A stretch of DNA of 64,000 bases from Macrococcus hajekii. GTDB taxonomy: Bacteria > Bacillota > Bacilli > Staphylococcales > Staphylococcaceae. Location: positions 19,729-83,728 of the forward strand of contig NZ_SCWE01000006.1 of NCBI RefSeq assembly GCF_004359505.1, in the 5' to 3' direction. Made by a program: the position numbers and the translations under genes. The notes beneath the pieces were generated by a model that was given only the letters and a program-made list of their open reading frames with translations, did not search any database and was not told the origin of the DNA. Below, piece after piece: positions 8,488-20,805 of this stretch (positions within the stretch are counted from its first letter, which is position 1; every line of letters begins with the position of its first letter).

Positions 8488-9432
8488 TTACAGGTTAGCA
8501 CCACATACTGGCCATTGTCCTGCGCCTGCACGATTGTAAAGAATTTCAGCACGTTTAGTTTGTTCAGCTGCTGACGCTTCCGATGGTAAACCTGTACCAC
8601 CTACTGATTGCCATGTTGGTAAGCTAAATTGGTATAAACCATAGTAACCGTTACCTGTGTTAGTAGAAGGGTTTCCACCTGATTCACATGCGGCTACTGC
8701 TGCCCAATTTAAGCCACTGTTGCTAGATACAGCTGCTGTTTGAGTCGTAGCTGCTTTTGGAGCTTGTTGCTGTACTGGTGCTTGATAAGTTTGGTGTTGA
8801 GCTGGTGCTTGATAAGTTTGTTGCTGTTGAGCTGGCGCTTGGTATGTTGGTTTTTGTTGTACTGGTGCTTGGTATGTTGGTTTTTGTTGTACTGGTGCTT
8901 GGTATGTCGGTTTTTGTTGTACTGGTGCTTGATAAGTCTGTTGTTGTTGAGCTGGTGCTTGGTATGTCGGTTTTTGTTGTACTGGTGCTTGGTATGTTTG
9001 AACAGGAGCTGTTTGTTGTACTGGTGCCTGTTGAACAGGAGCTGCTTGTTGAGCTGGTACTGCTGCACCTGATACATATAAAGTTTTACCTGCAATAATA
9101 AGATCTGATGATAAGTTGTTCCATGCTTTAAGTTGAGCAACTGTTACATTAAATTTAGAAGCAATTTTACCTAAAGTATCACCTGCAACGATGTGATAAA
9201 CATTTGAATTTGTTTTAGCTGCTGTTTCATTTACTTTTAAAACTTGAGTTGGGTAGATAAGGTCTGATGATAAACCATTCTCCGCTTTAACATTAGCTAC
9301 TGAAGTTCCATATTGTTGTGAAATACCCCATAAAGTATCACCTGAATTAACTGTATATTCTGCTGCATTGGCTGTTGCTGCAAAAGATCCTGCTACTGCT
9401 ACCGCTGTTGTAACCGCTAGTACTTTTTTCAT
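8488..9432 (-). CDS. Secreted LysM protein with C-terminal Rpf-like transglycosylase domain
   Basis: A 314-residue secreted wall protein. Order of parts: signal peptide (1-23, cut likely after ANA), LysM 1 (25-67), LysM 2 (78-120), a repetitive Gln/Pro linker (about 124-235) built of TYQAPVQQKP-like units, and a C-terminal domain (241-311) of the Rpf/Transglycosylas type. That domain shows ACESGGNPSTNTGNGYYG, QFSLPTWQSVGG and GAGQWPVCG, with the presumed catalytic Glu250 and a cysteine pair (249, 310) that could form the Rpf disulfide. It should bind and cleave peptidoglycan. It occupies the position of sceD in staphylococci and may replace it. A WalR-like site lies upstream. Confidence 0.9.
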   Translation of the reverse strand: MKKVLAVTTAVAVAGSFAATANAAEYTVNSGDTLWGISQQYGTSVANVKAENGLSSDLIYPTQVLKVNETAAKTNSNVYHIVAGDTLGKIASKFNVTVAQLKAWNNLSSDLIIAGKTLYVSGAAVPAQQAAPVQQAPVQQTAPVQTYQAPVQQKPTYQAPAQQQQTYQAPVQQKPTYQAPVQQKPTYQAPVQQKPTYQAPAQQQQTYQAPAQHQTYQAPVQQQAPKAATTQTAAVSSNSGLNWAAVAACESGGNPSTNTGNGYYGLYQFSLPTWQSVGGTGLPSEASAAEQTKRAEILYNRAGAGQWPVCGANL

Positions 9433-9480
9433 TTATATTGTTCCTCCTAATTTATATGCACGCTTTTATTTAATGTCATA

Positions 9481-9554
9481 ACTATAACAGATATAAATAT
9501 TTCATAGGTTACAGCCAGATAAAAGATAAAGAGTAATATTACGACGAGATTACA
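9481..9554 (-). promoter_or_regulatory. WalR-like box and extended -10 promoter of the LysM-Rpf gene
   Basis: On the minus strand TGTAAT-N5-CGTAAT (9538-9554) matches the WalR consensus TGTWAH-N5-TGTWAH with one mismatch. It is followed after 23 bases by CTGTAACCTATGAAAT and, 21 bases beyond TGTAAC, by the extended -10 TGTTATAGT (9481-9489). The next gene upstream has the same layout. Confidence 0.7.
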
Positions 9555-9681
9555 ATAAACATATTTTACCTTTTCCTCTTTAACTGGCTTTCCTATCCCC
9601 TTTTAACATCTTTTGGCCAATTATTCGTTGTTATATTTTTGTAATAAAAAAAGAAACCAACCATATTAATAGTCAATCCCT

Positions 9682-10044
9682 TTAATTTTTATAGGCGATT
9701 TGTAAAGTCTGTCCTTCAACCAACCTGTACTGCTTCGAAATATTGTTCAAGTGATGAATCTGCATAACAGATACATCACATTTTTCAGCAACTTCTGGCA
9801 GCGTGTCCCCTTTAACGACTTTATATTTACCATTGACCAGCACTTCCAGTCTAGAGTCTGGTGTAATCAGAGCTGTATTAGCAGCGCTCATTTTTTCTAT
9901 ATTTTCAATTGTTTTATCATATTTATCTGTAATTGACCAAACCGATTCATCCATCTGCAAATTTTGTGTCTTTGCTTCAGCATTTGTTGTTACCGCAATA
10001 CCAGACAAAATGACAGCACTGATGATTGTTGCTACTCTTTTCAT
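9682..10044 (-). CDS. Small secreted LysM protein
   Basis: A 120-residue protein with a signal peptide (1-24, NAEA) and two LysM-like segments. The first (about 27-71) is degenerate; the second (74-117) is clear: YKVVKGDTLPEVAEKCDVSV, then LNNISKQYRLVEGQTLQI. There is no catalytic domain, so it probably binds peptidoglycan only. It lies upstream of the LysM-Rpf gene on the same strand with its own WalR-like promoter, so the two may be co-regulated. I do not recognise a named orthologue. Confidence 0.82.
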   Translation of the reverse strand: MKRVATIISAVILSGIAVTTNAEAKTQNLQMDESVWSITDKYDKTIENIEKMSAANTALITPDSRLEVLVNGKYKVVKGDTLPEVAEKCDVSVMQIHHLNNISKQYRLVEGQTLQIAYKN

Positions 10045-10081
10045 TTCTGTGTTGCCCCCGTCCTAATTTAATCTTGTTAAT

Positions 10082-10156
10082 ACTTTAGCATGATTTTAAA
10101 TTTCTTAGGTTACAGCAACGTGTTAAGTGAAGTTATTAAATTACGCACATATTACA
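10082..10156 (-). promoter_or_regulatory. WalR-like box and extended -10 promoter of the small LysM gene
   Basis: The minus strand shows TGTAAT-N5-CGTAAT (10140-10156), a 24-base gap, CTGTAACCTAAGAAAT, and after 21 bases from TGTAAC the extended -10 TGCTAAAGT (10082-10090). Spacing and motifs nearly duplicate those at 9481-9554. Confidence 0.7.
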
Positions 10157-10171
10157 AAATGATATCAAATC

Positions 10172-10215
10172 AAAAACCCCTTCAGACAGCACGTTTGAAG
10201 AGGTCAGTGGGGTTT
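10172..10215 (-). terminator. Intrinsic terminator after ssb
   Basis: Minus strand: AAACCCC pairs with GGGGTTT, with an inner CTTCA/TGAAG stem, followed by a T-rich run. It ends the ssb transcript. Confidence 0.75.
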
Positions 10216-10234
10216 GTGAGTAATGAGGTATTTT

Positions 10235-10825
10235 TTATATGAGAACTGCAGCTTCTTCTTTTGACGGTTCTGTAGTCGTTATTTCCTCTAATGTCTTCAT
10301 TAACTGGTGACTTTCGTCATCCGCAATCACTTTGACTGGCTCTGTTTCAAGTGGTGCAGTATTCTGTCCTGCAATTATTTGTTTAACCATCGTTTCTTTA
10401 GCTAACATAATAGTGTGTGTTTTTTCAGCATCTGATAATTCTCCCCATACTTCGTCCGGGGTCTGGGGAAGAATATCTCCTGTCTTAATCGCACCAAAGT
10501 TAGGTAAGAACTTAATGCTTTCAATAATAATTTCAGTGAAATACTGCGGCTTTTCTTCGCCAGGTTTTTGATAACGATTACTATGAATCTGTCCTGTTAC
10601 ACATACAGTTGAACCTTTACGGCAATACTGCATAATATTCGCAGCTGTTTTATTGAATGCTTTGCAGTGTAGATAATCTACGGTCTGTGCTTGTTCATCA
10701 CGTGGTTTATAGCCTCTCTCAATTGCCAGAGGAAATGTAACACACTGAACATTATTTTTATTCGTTACATGATTGGTTTTAGGCACATTCGCAAGTCGAC
10801 CTACAAGCACTACTTTATTGATCAT
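10235..10825 (-). CDS. ssb: Single-stranded DNA-binding protein without acidic tip
   Basis: A 196-residue protein with an N-terminal OB fold (about 1-110): MINKVVLVGRLANVPKTNHV, FPLAIERGYKPRDEQAQTVDYLHCKAFNKTAANIMQYCRKGS, VCVTGQIHSNRYQ. The C-terminal half is longer than usual and ends in KEEAAVLI rather than the protein-recruiting acidic DDDIPF-type tip. Location next to ywpF matches ssbB/ywpH of Bacillus, a competence-linked paralogue, so a specialised role is possible. The replicative ssb between rpsF and rpsR would be elsewhere. GGAGG lies in a strong ribosome binding site before the ATG. Confidence 0.9.
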   Translation of the reverse strand: MINKVVLVGRLANVPKTNHVTNKNNVQCVTFPLAIERGYKPRDEQAQTVDYLHCKAFNKTAANIMQYCRKGSTVCVTGQIHSNRYQKPGEEKPQYFTEIIIESIKFLPNFGAIKTGDILPQTPDEVWGELSDAEKTHTIMLAKETMVKQIIAGQNTAPLETEPVKVIADDESHQLMKTLEEITTTEPSKEEAAVLI

Positions 10826-10953
10826 ATGTCACCTCCTTTCTATATTCACTATAGCGTGATTATTTCCAGATGAAAAATTACTGTTTTTTAATTATTGCTG
10901 GCGTTAGCACGTAGTTTCTAATGATTTTTCGGCTTTTCATTAAAAATAGTGCT

Positions 10954-11015
10954 AAATAGATGACTTTTTATCAAAATAAGCTACTTTTTGAATTATTAAG
11001 TTGATAATATATAAT
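10954..11015 (+). promoter_or_regulatory. ywpF promoter with two direct repeats upstream
   Basis: TTGAAT (10988-10993), 16 bases and TATAAT (11010-11015) form a promoter. Directly upstream are two related 16-mers, AAATAGATGACTTTTT (10954-10969) and AAATAAGCTACTTTTT (10974-10989), exactly 20 bp apart. This is the layout of an activator or repressor bound on one face of the helix. The region is shared with the divergent ssb gene. Confidence 0.6.
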
Positions 11016-11039
11016 AGAAAGAAAGGAGGCGTTGTGCTG

Positions 11040-11468
11040 ATGAAAACTTTTAAGGCACTCAGATTCCAGATTGTTGAAAATGAGACCACTAAGGAATTTA
11101 CGTTATATGATGGCGTCATCATCAATAAAGAGAATAGCGGTACTGGATGGCTTCTGGAAATTCTTATTGATCGCATTCACAAAGAGACAATGGAAGGCTA
11201 TATGGAAGCTCATACCGTTTTAGATACACGGGTTGTCATCACACGCGCTTCCAATGATCCAGCCCTATTTGAAGCAACTATTACCAGCATCAAGGAGTTA
11301 GAAGAGAAAATCTCTGTCATTTTCGAATGTCATATTTATACACCGAGACAAGCTTATGCAGAGCAGTTACTTGAACAACTTGTAGAAGACGAACTGTCAG
11401 GCTCTGAATTAATCAGTACATTTAACCGTATGATGGTCAGTAAGCCCATACTCCGTGACAAAGATTAG
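11040..11468 (+). CDS. YwpF-like family protein
   Basis: A 142-residue cytoplasmic protein of the YwpF-like family, found beside ssb and fabZ in Bacillus and Staphylococcus. The ATG at 11040 gives the family start MKTFKALRFQIVEN, 10 bases after GGAGG; an in-frame GTG at 11034 is closer to the site and cannot be excluded. The sequence has mixed alpha/beta character with no signal peptide or membrane segment. Function is unknown to me. It is transcribed divergently from ssb and converges with fabZ at a shared hairpin. Confidence 0.85.
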   Translation: MKTFKALRFQIVENETTKEFTLYDGVIINKENSGTGWLLEILIDRIHKETMEGYMEAHTVLDTRVVITRASNDPALFEATITSIKELEEKISVIFECHIYTPRQAYAEQLLEQLVEDELSGSELISTFNRMMVSKPILRDKD

Positions 11469-11490
11469 CTATTTCCCTCTGAGTTTAACT

Positions 11491-11535
11491 ACAAAAAAGA
11501 CAATCTCAATGATGATATCGAGATTGTCTTTTTAT
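11491..11535. terminator. Bidirectional terminator between ywpF and fabZ
   Basis: AAAAGACAATCTC and GAGATTGTCTTTTT form a 13-bp stem with T-runs on both strands, between convergent genes. Confidence 0.85.
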
Positions 11536-11562
11536 AGTATAAGAGATTTTATCTGAAATAAA

Positions 11563-12009
11563 TCAGTTTTTATCTGCATCCGTTAAAGCAAATGTAATTT
11601 CACAGCTACAAGCAATCGCACCATCAACTGTTGCAGTTGCAGTTCCTTTACCTATAGGTCCTTTTATTTTTGAGATTTCCACTTCTAACCGGAGTGAATC
11701 TCCAGGTGTCACCTGCTTTTTGAATCGGCATTTATCAATACCTGCAAATAAAGCTATCTTTCCTTTATTGTCTTCCATGTTGAGCATAGCTACTGCACCT
11801 ACTTGTGCAAGTGCTTCTACAATCAGCACGCCTGGCATCACAGCATAATCAGGAAAGTGTCCCTGGAAAAATGGTTCATTGCCACTTACTTGTTTGAGTC
11901 CCACACAACGCTTGCCTTCTTCCAATTCAATTACACGATCAATCAATAAGAAAGGATAACGATGAGGAATAATTTTCTTGATTTCATCAAATGTCAAAAT
12001 AGTTTCCAT
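11563..12009 (-). CDS. fabZ: 3-hydroxyacyl-ACP dehydratase
   Basis: A 148-residue hot-dog-fold dehydratase of fatty acid elongation. Catalytic-site text is [11 protein letters not shown] and [23 protein letters not shown], with the His and Glu of the FabZ active site. It is the last gene of DUF1146-murA-epuA-fabZ and starts one base after the preceding stop. Confidence 0.96.
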   Translation of the reverse strand: METILTFDEIKKIIPHRYPFLLIDRVIELEEGKRCVGLKQVSGNEPFFQGHFPDYAVMPGVLIVEALAQVGAVAMLNMEDNKGKIALFAGIDKCRFKKQVTPGDSLRLEVEISKIKGPIGKGTATATVDGAIACSCEITFALTDADKN

Positions 12010-12207
12010 TTATTTGTTGCCTCCAGTCAATTCAAAAATATGACTCCAAGTACTCGGCTTAAATACATCGAGTGGAGAATGCAGCACGCCATACCCAATC
12101 ATCATCCCTATCATAAATAATATGAATGAGAGTACGAGCACTATAATGATTGTTAACAGAATAGGTATTTTTCGATGAACTACTTCTGTTCCTAAATAAT
12201 TAGCCAT
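12010..12207 (-). CDS. EpuA-family small membrane protein
   Basis: A 65-residue protein with one long hydrophobic helix (about 15-43) and a short exposed tail. It belongs to the EpuA family, often mislabelled as an RNA polymerase beta subunit in databases; nothing polymerase-like is visible. Position between murA and fabZ is conserved in staphylococci and suggests an envelope role, but no function is established to my knowledge. The ATG is 3 bases after the murA stop. Confidence 0.8.
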   Translation of the reverse strand: MANYLGTEVVHRKIPILLTIIIVLVLSFILFMIGMMIGYGVLHSPLDVFKPSTWSHIFELTGGNK

Positions 12208-12210
12208 ATC

Positions 12211-13491
12211 TTACCTCACTTTTACTGCTTCTTTATCTTGCGTACGTTCAATATCAGCACCTAGTGCTTTTAATTTACCGTGAAAGTTAACGTATCCTCT
12301 ATCCAAATGTTTAAGCTCTGATACACGTGTGTAACCATCCGCCACAAGACCTGCCAGTATAAGGGCCGCCGCCGCGCGCAAATCAGTTGATTTGACTGAA
12401 GCTCCGTGCAGCTGGCTTTTTTTAATATAGGCTGTCCGACCTTTCACTTGAAGGTTACCATTCATTTTTATAAATTCATCGATATGCATAAACCGATTTT
12501 CAAAGACCGTTTCAGTCATACGACTTTCTGTCTCCCCAGTCATCATCAAAGCAGTCATCTGAGCCTGCATATCCGTCGGGAATCCTGGATGCGGCATTGT
12601 CTGCACTTCTACTCCTTTAAGCGCGCCTACTGCTGAAACTCTCAGCCCGTCAGATTGTTCAGAGATGCTGACGCCCATTTCTGTCAGCTTGGAAATCAAT
12701 GATGACATATGATCTTTACGTGCACCTTGAACAAGAACATCTCCTCTTGTTATTGCTGCAGCAATCATAAAGGTGCCAGCTTCAATACGATCAGCAATAA
12801 TGGTATGATCCGTTCCTTTCAGATGCTCCACACCTTCAATGACTAATGTATCACTGCCAGCTCCTTTAATGCGGGCACCCATACCGTTCAGAAAATCTGC
12901 TAAATCGACAATCTCAGGTTCTCTTGCCACATTCTCCATAATAGTCGTACCCTCGGCAAGAGTCGCAGCCATCAGAATATTTTGTGTTGCACCTACACTT
13001 GGAAAGTCAAGATAGATACGTGCACCTTTCAGGCGGCCATTCGCTGTACCAACCAAATAGCCATTTTCCTGCTGAATCACAGCACCTAGTGCAGTCAAGC
13101 CTTTAAGATGCTGTTCAATAGGTCTTGAACCTATCGCACAGCCCCCCGGTAAAGCGACTCTCGCATGGCCTAACCTAGCAAGAAGAGGTCCCATTACCAG
13201 TATGCTGGCTCTCATTTTACTGACGTATTCATAACTGGCTGTAGAATCCAGTTTGCCTGTTGCATCAATTTCATATGTATTTTCATCAATTGCCTGAACG
13301 TTAACATTCAAGCCTTTAAGTACATGGCTAATTGTATCTACATCAGATAAGGCGGGTACATTATGAAAGGTATTAATACCTTCTGAAGCCAGAATAGAAG
13401 CGGTAAGTATCGGTAATACAGCATTTTTCGCGCCTTCTACCTTCACAGCACCTTCTAATCGTTTTCCACCTTTAACTAAAATCATATCCAT
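12211..13491 (-). CDS. murA: UDP-N-acetylglucosamine 1-carboxyvinyltransferase 1
   Basis: A 426-residue MurA, the first committed enzyme of peptidoglycan synthesis, transferring enolpyruvate from PEP to UDP-GlcNAc. The loop [15 protein letters not shown] carries the catalytic, fosfomycin-sensitive Cys118. Other marks are [12 protein letters not shown] and [14 protein letters not shown] second copy (murZ) lies at 32418-33674, as is typical for low-GC Firmicutes. The gene sits in an envelope cluster with epuA-like and fabZ. Confidence 0.96.
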   Translation of the reverse strand: MDMILVKGGKRLEGAVKVEGAKNAVLPILTASILASEGINTFHNVPALSDVDTISHVLKGLNVNVQAIDENTYEIDATGKLDSTASYEYVSKMRASILVMGPLLARLGHARVALPGGCAIGSRPIEQHLKGLTALGAVIQQENGYLVGTANGRLKGARIYLDFPSVGATQNILMAATLAEGTTIMENVAREPEIVDLADFLNGMGARIKGAGSDTLVIEGVEHLKGTDHTIIADRIEAGTFMIAAAITRGDVLVQGARKDHMSSLISKLTEMGVSISEQSDGLRVSAVGALKGVEVQTMPHPGFPTDMQAQMTALMMTGETESRMTETVFENRFMHIDEFIKMNGNLQVKGRTAYIKKSQLHGASVKSTDLRAAAALILAGLVADGYTRVSELKHLDRGYVNFHGKLKALGADIERTQDKEAVKVR

Positions 13492-13579
13492 ATTATTTCC
13501 TCCAGCACTCTACTTCGTTATATCTTATACTATAACAAATTTTAGGATGAAACAGTAAATTTATATTGATTTAAGTCCT

Positions 13580-13804
13580 TTATAACCATGCAGCTTGTTG
13601 TGAGAAATATATAATATCCATGATAAAATCACTTATCAGTTTTCCAAGAGCGAAACTCATGATAACAATCAATACTTGTACTTGCTGGGTATGATTGGCT
13701 TTAAACCAATGTTCAGTTCTTAACGATTTGAGCGCCCAGAAACTCATACATGTACAGATAACATGTAAGGCAATGTGAACAAGTGCATATATTCCAATAT
13801 CCAT
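13580..13804 (-). CDS. DUF1146 family membrane protein (YwzB-like)
   Basis: A 74-residue protein with two hydrophobic helices (about 5-25 and 45-65). The family is found between atpC and murA throughout Bacillaceae and Staphylococcaceae. Function is unknown. The start has GAGGAGG just upstream and lies only 18 bases after the atpC terminator, so transcription either reads through or begins inside the terminator region. Confidence 0.82.
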   Translation of the reverse strand: MDIGIYALVHIALHVICTCMSFWALKSLRTEHWFKANHTQQVQVLIVIMSFALGKLISDFIMDIIYFSQQAAWL

Positions 13805-13820
13805 CTTTTCCTCCTCAATT

Positions 13821-13853
13821 AAAAAAAGACTTAGTGATCACTAAGTCTTTTTA
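13821..13853 (-). terminator. Intrinsic terminator of the atp operon
   Basis: AAAAAGACTTAGTGATCACTAAGTCTTTTT is a perfect palindrome followed by T-rich sequence, three bases after atpC on the minus strand. Confidence 0.88.
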
Positions 13854-13855
13854 TT

Positions 13856-14263
13856 TTAACGATATTTGGCTACATCCAGACGGTTGATCGCGCGATGTAG
13901 TGCACGTTCAGCGCGATGATAATCAACGCCTTCTCTTTTATCATCCTCGAGACGTTCCTGAGCACGGCGCAATGATTTCTGAGCGCGGTCAATGTTGATG
14001 GCATCAGATACTTCAGCAGTCTGAACGAGTACTGTCACGCCAGTAGAACGAATTTCAGCAAAACCTTCTGTCACAGCAATATAGTTAACTTTATTATTAA
14101 CTGTTGCGCGTACAGCACCGATTTTGAGCGGGGCTACAGTCGGTATATGGCCTGCCATAATCCCCATTTCGCCGCCTTCAGTCTGGAGGACAATCAGTTC
14201 AGCCTGATCAGTAGAATAAACTGAACCATTAGGAGTAACAATATTTAACGCTAACGTGTTCAT
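13856..14263 (-). CDS. atpC: ATP synthase F1 epsilon subunit
   Basis: A 135-residue epsilon subunit: N-terminal beta sandwich (LALNIVTPNGSVYSTDQAELIVLQT, GEMGIMAGHIPTVAPLKIGAV) and a C-terminal helical hairpin rich in Arg/Glu that can inhibit ATP hydrolysis. Last gene of the atp operon, followed by the terminator. Confidence 0.95.
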   Translation of the reverse strand: MNTLALNIVTPNGSVYSTDQAELIVLQTEGGEMGIMAGHIPTVAPLKIGAVRATVNNKVNYIAVTEGFAEIRSTGVTVLVQTAEVSDAINIDRAQKSLRRAQERLEDDKREGVDYHRAERALHRAINRLDVAKYR

Positions 14264-14280
14264 ATTTCATTCCTCCTAAA

Positions 14281-15705
<1,425 letters not shown>

Positions 15706-15711
15706 TTATCG

Positions 15712-16584
<873 letters not shown>

Positions 16585-16609
16585 TTATTTACTGAATATC
16601 ATTTCACGT

Positions 16610-18118
<1,509 letters not shown>

Positions 18119-18137
18119 CTATGTCACTCCTTAATGA

Positions 18138-18668
18138 TTAATGTTGTTGAACTGCTTTTGCTATTTCTTTTAGATTATTCTGAACTGAACCATCATAAAC
18201 CGTTGTACCGATTGTTGTTCTGATGCCACCAATCAATTCTTTGTTAATGATATTTTCAATCAATAATCGTTTATAACCTGTACGTTTAATGAAAGCCTTG
18301 CCTATACTATCAATCTCTTCGTCTGAGAGTGCATAAACAGATTCCACTTTCATATATTGCTGTTCATTTGCTTCATTATAAACCTGCTCATATTCAGCCG
18401 CGATAGCTGGAATAAGCTCTAAGTGTTGTCGCTCTGCAAGGATTTTAAGTAAGTTTATCAGTGGTGGGTCAACACCTTTGAATGTCTCATCAACGAACTG
18501 AATGCGCGCATCTTTTGACACTTGAGGATCCTCAGCAAAACGTTTGAATGCGTCGTCTGATGCGACAACTGCTTTCAATGTATCAAGATCCTTTTTCACA
18601 CTCTGTTCTACACCTTGATCATGACTTACTTCAAATAAACTCTCAGCATACTTCTGTGCGATAACCAT
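18138..18668 (-). CDS. atpH: ATP synthase F1 delta subunit
   Basis: A 176-residue stator subunit linking F1 to the b subunits. The six-helix N-terminal domain (KYAESLFEVSHDQGV... LKILAERQHLELIPAIAAEY) is followed by the C-terminal sheet with IGGIRTTIGTTVYDGSVQNNL. It overlaps atpF by one base. Confidence 0.95.
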   Translation of the reverse strand: MVIAQKYAESLFEVSHDQGVEQSVKKDLDTLKAVVASDDAFKRFAEDPQVSKDARIQFVDETFKGVDPPLINLLKILAERQHLELIPAIAAEYEQVYNEANEQQYMKVESVYALSDEEIDSIGKAFIKRTGYKRLLIENIINKELIGGIRTTIGTTVYDGSVQNNLKEIAKAVQQH

Positions 18669-19186
18669 TATTTATCGCCTGCCTCTTGAATATATTGACT
18701 TACAAGCTGCTTTTGATCTTGCTCATTAATTTCTTTGTTAATCACTTTAGATGCAATAAGCACTGAAAGTTCAGCTACGCGGTCATTGATATCTGCAATG
18801 GCACGTTTCTTTTCATTTTCAATTTCAACTTGTGCATCTTCTACTAATTTGTTAGCACGTGTATTCGCTGCATGAAGAATTTCTTCATGTTCACGCTTCG
18901 CTTGTACTTTCGCATTTTCAAGGATTGATTGTACTTCTCCTTGAGTACGTGTCAGCAAAGCTCTGTTTTCTTCTGCATATCGCTTCGCTTCTGCATTTTG
19001 CGCAGCTGCATTATCAATATCAGAGTTAATCCCCTGTTGACGCTCATCCATAATATTTTTAAGGGGTCCCCACGCAAATTTACGGAGTAAAGCCAGTAAA
19101 ATAATGAATGTCAGAAGGGTCGCAAGAACGGTTCCCCATTGAACACCGTCAACATGTTCAGTTGCTCCTAAAATATAGAAATTCAA
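18668..19186 (-). CDS. atpF: ATP synthase Fo b subunit, TTG start
   Basis: The preferred start is TTG at 19186, 8 bases after GGAG, giving 172 residues beginning [14 protein letters not shown]; staphylococcal AtpF is about 173. A longer frame from 19219 puts extra residues before the ribosome binding site and is unlikely. One membrane helix (about 15-35, [15 protein letters not shown]) is followed by [16 protein letters not shown] and a long charged coiled coil that forms the peripheral stalk. [15 protein letters not shown] near the C-terminus contacts delta. Confidence 0.93.
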   Translation of the reverse strand: MNFYILGATEHVDGVQWGTVLATLLTFIILLALLRKFAWGPLKNIMDERQQGINSDIDNAAAQNAEAKRYAEENRALLTRTQGEVQSILENAKVQAKREHEEILHAANTRANKLVEDAQVEIENEKKRAIADINDRVAELSVLIASKVINKEINEQDQKQLVSQYIQEAGDK

Positions 19187-19271
19187 TATTAACGCTCCTT
19201 TCACCACAGTTAAAGTCATAAATGAATGGCGAAATCATATAGACTTCGCCTTAACGAGTTATTAGTTATAA

Positions 19272-20273
<1,002 letters not shown>

Positions 20274-20276
20274 TTA

Positions 20277-20630
20277 TTATTTTTTCAAGCTGTTGAATGT
20301 ATGTATGACAATCATGACATACGATAAAGTGAGGCCGAGCGCAATGCCATAGATGTTAATCATCTCTGGAAATCTCACCCAGAACAGACACGCCATCGCT
20401 GCAACTAAGAAGCGAATGCCCATACCTGTAGAAATGTACAGCGCATCACTGTTGATTGCTCGATCAAGATAATGATGCCATACAAATGTGTTGACTGCTG
20501 AGGCAATTGTACCGATGATCAGCCCTAATGCAAAGCTACTTCCTGTAAAGAGATAAATCACAAGAAGTATGAGGATTAAATAAAGAAAATACTGTAGATA
20601 GTGCTTAAAAAAGGCTTTGAAACTTGACAT
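20277..20630 (-). CDS. atpI: ATP synthase subunit I
   Basis: A 117-residue protein with about four hydrophobic helices. Position as first gene of the atp operon identifies it as AtpI, thought to assist assembly of the c ring or cation supply. Sequence conservation is weak in this family, so the call rests on position, length and topology. Confidence 0.85.
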   Translation of the reverse strand: MSSFKAFFKHYLQYFLYLILILLVIYLFTGSSFALGLIIGTIASAVNTFVWHHYLDRAINSDALYISTGMGIRFLVAAMACLFWVRFPEMINIYGIALGLTLSYVMIVIHTFNSLKK

Positions 20631-20679
20631 AAAATATGTCTCCTTCTAACGCAATGAAAACCGTTTCATTCCAAGGTTT

Positions 20680-20708
20680 ATGATAATATAGCCCTAATTT
20701 TGTGTCAA
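20680..20708 (-). promoter_or_regulatory. Promoter of the atp operon
   Basis: Minus strand: TTGACA (20703-20708), 17 bases, TATCAT (20680-20685). The -35 is perfect and spacing ideal. It starts the atpIBEFHAGDC transcript about 50 bases before atpI. Confidence 0.75.
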
Positions 20709-20805
20709 TGACCTGTCAAAAAGTCCAAAAATAAAACTTAACAATTTGGACACATTTTAGACACATTTAATCATATTCTAGCAGTATTTCTTTTTACCTC
20801 ATATT

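Noticed and set aside
8709..9140. Alternative open frames over the LysM-Rpf gene linker, both strands
   Set aside because: They follow the Gln/Pro repeat period only; the true frame has signal peptide, LysM and catalytic domains.
12010..12207. RNA polymerase beta subunit label for the 65-residue gene
   Set aside because: The sequence is a single membrane helix with a short tail and has no polymerase-like motif; the label is a known database carry-over for EpuA-type proteins.
20737..20772. Direct repeats around GGACACATTTTAGACACATTT upstream of mnaA's 3' side
   Set aside because: Short and imperfect, and not positioned at a recognised promoter element; kept out of the feature list.
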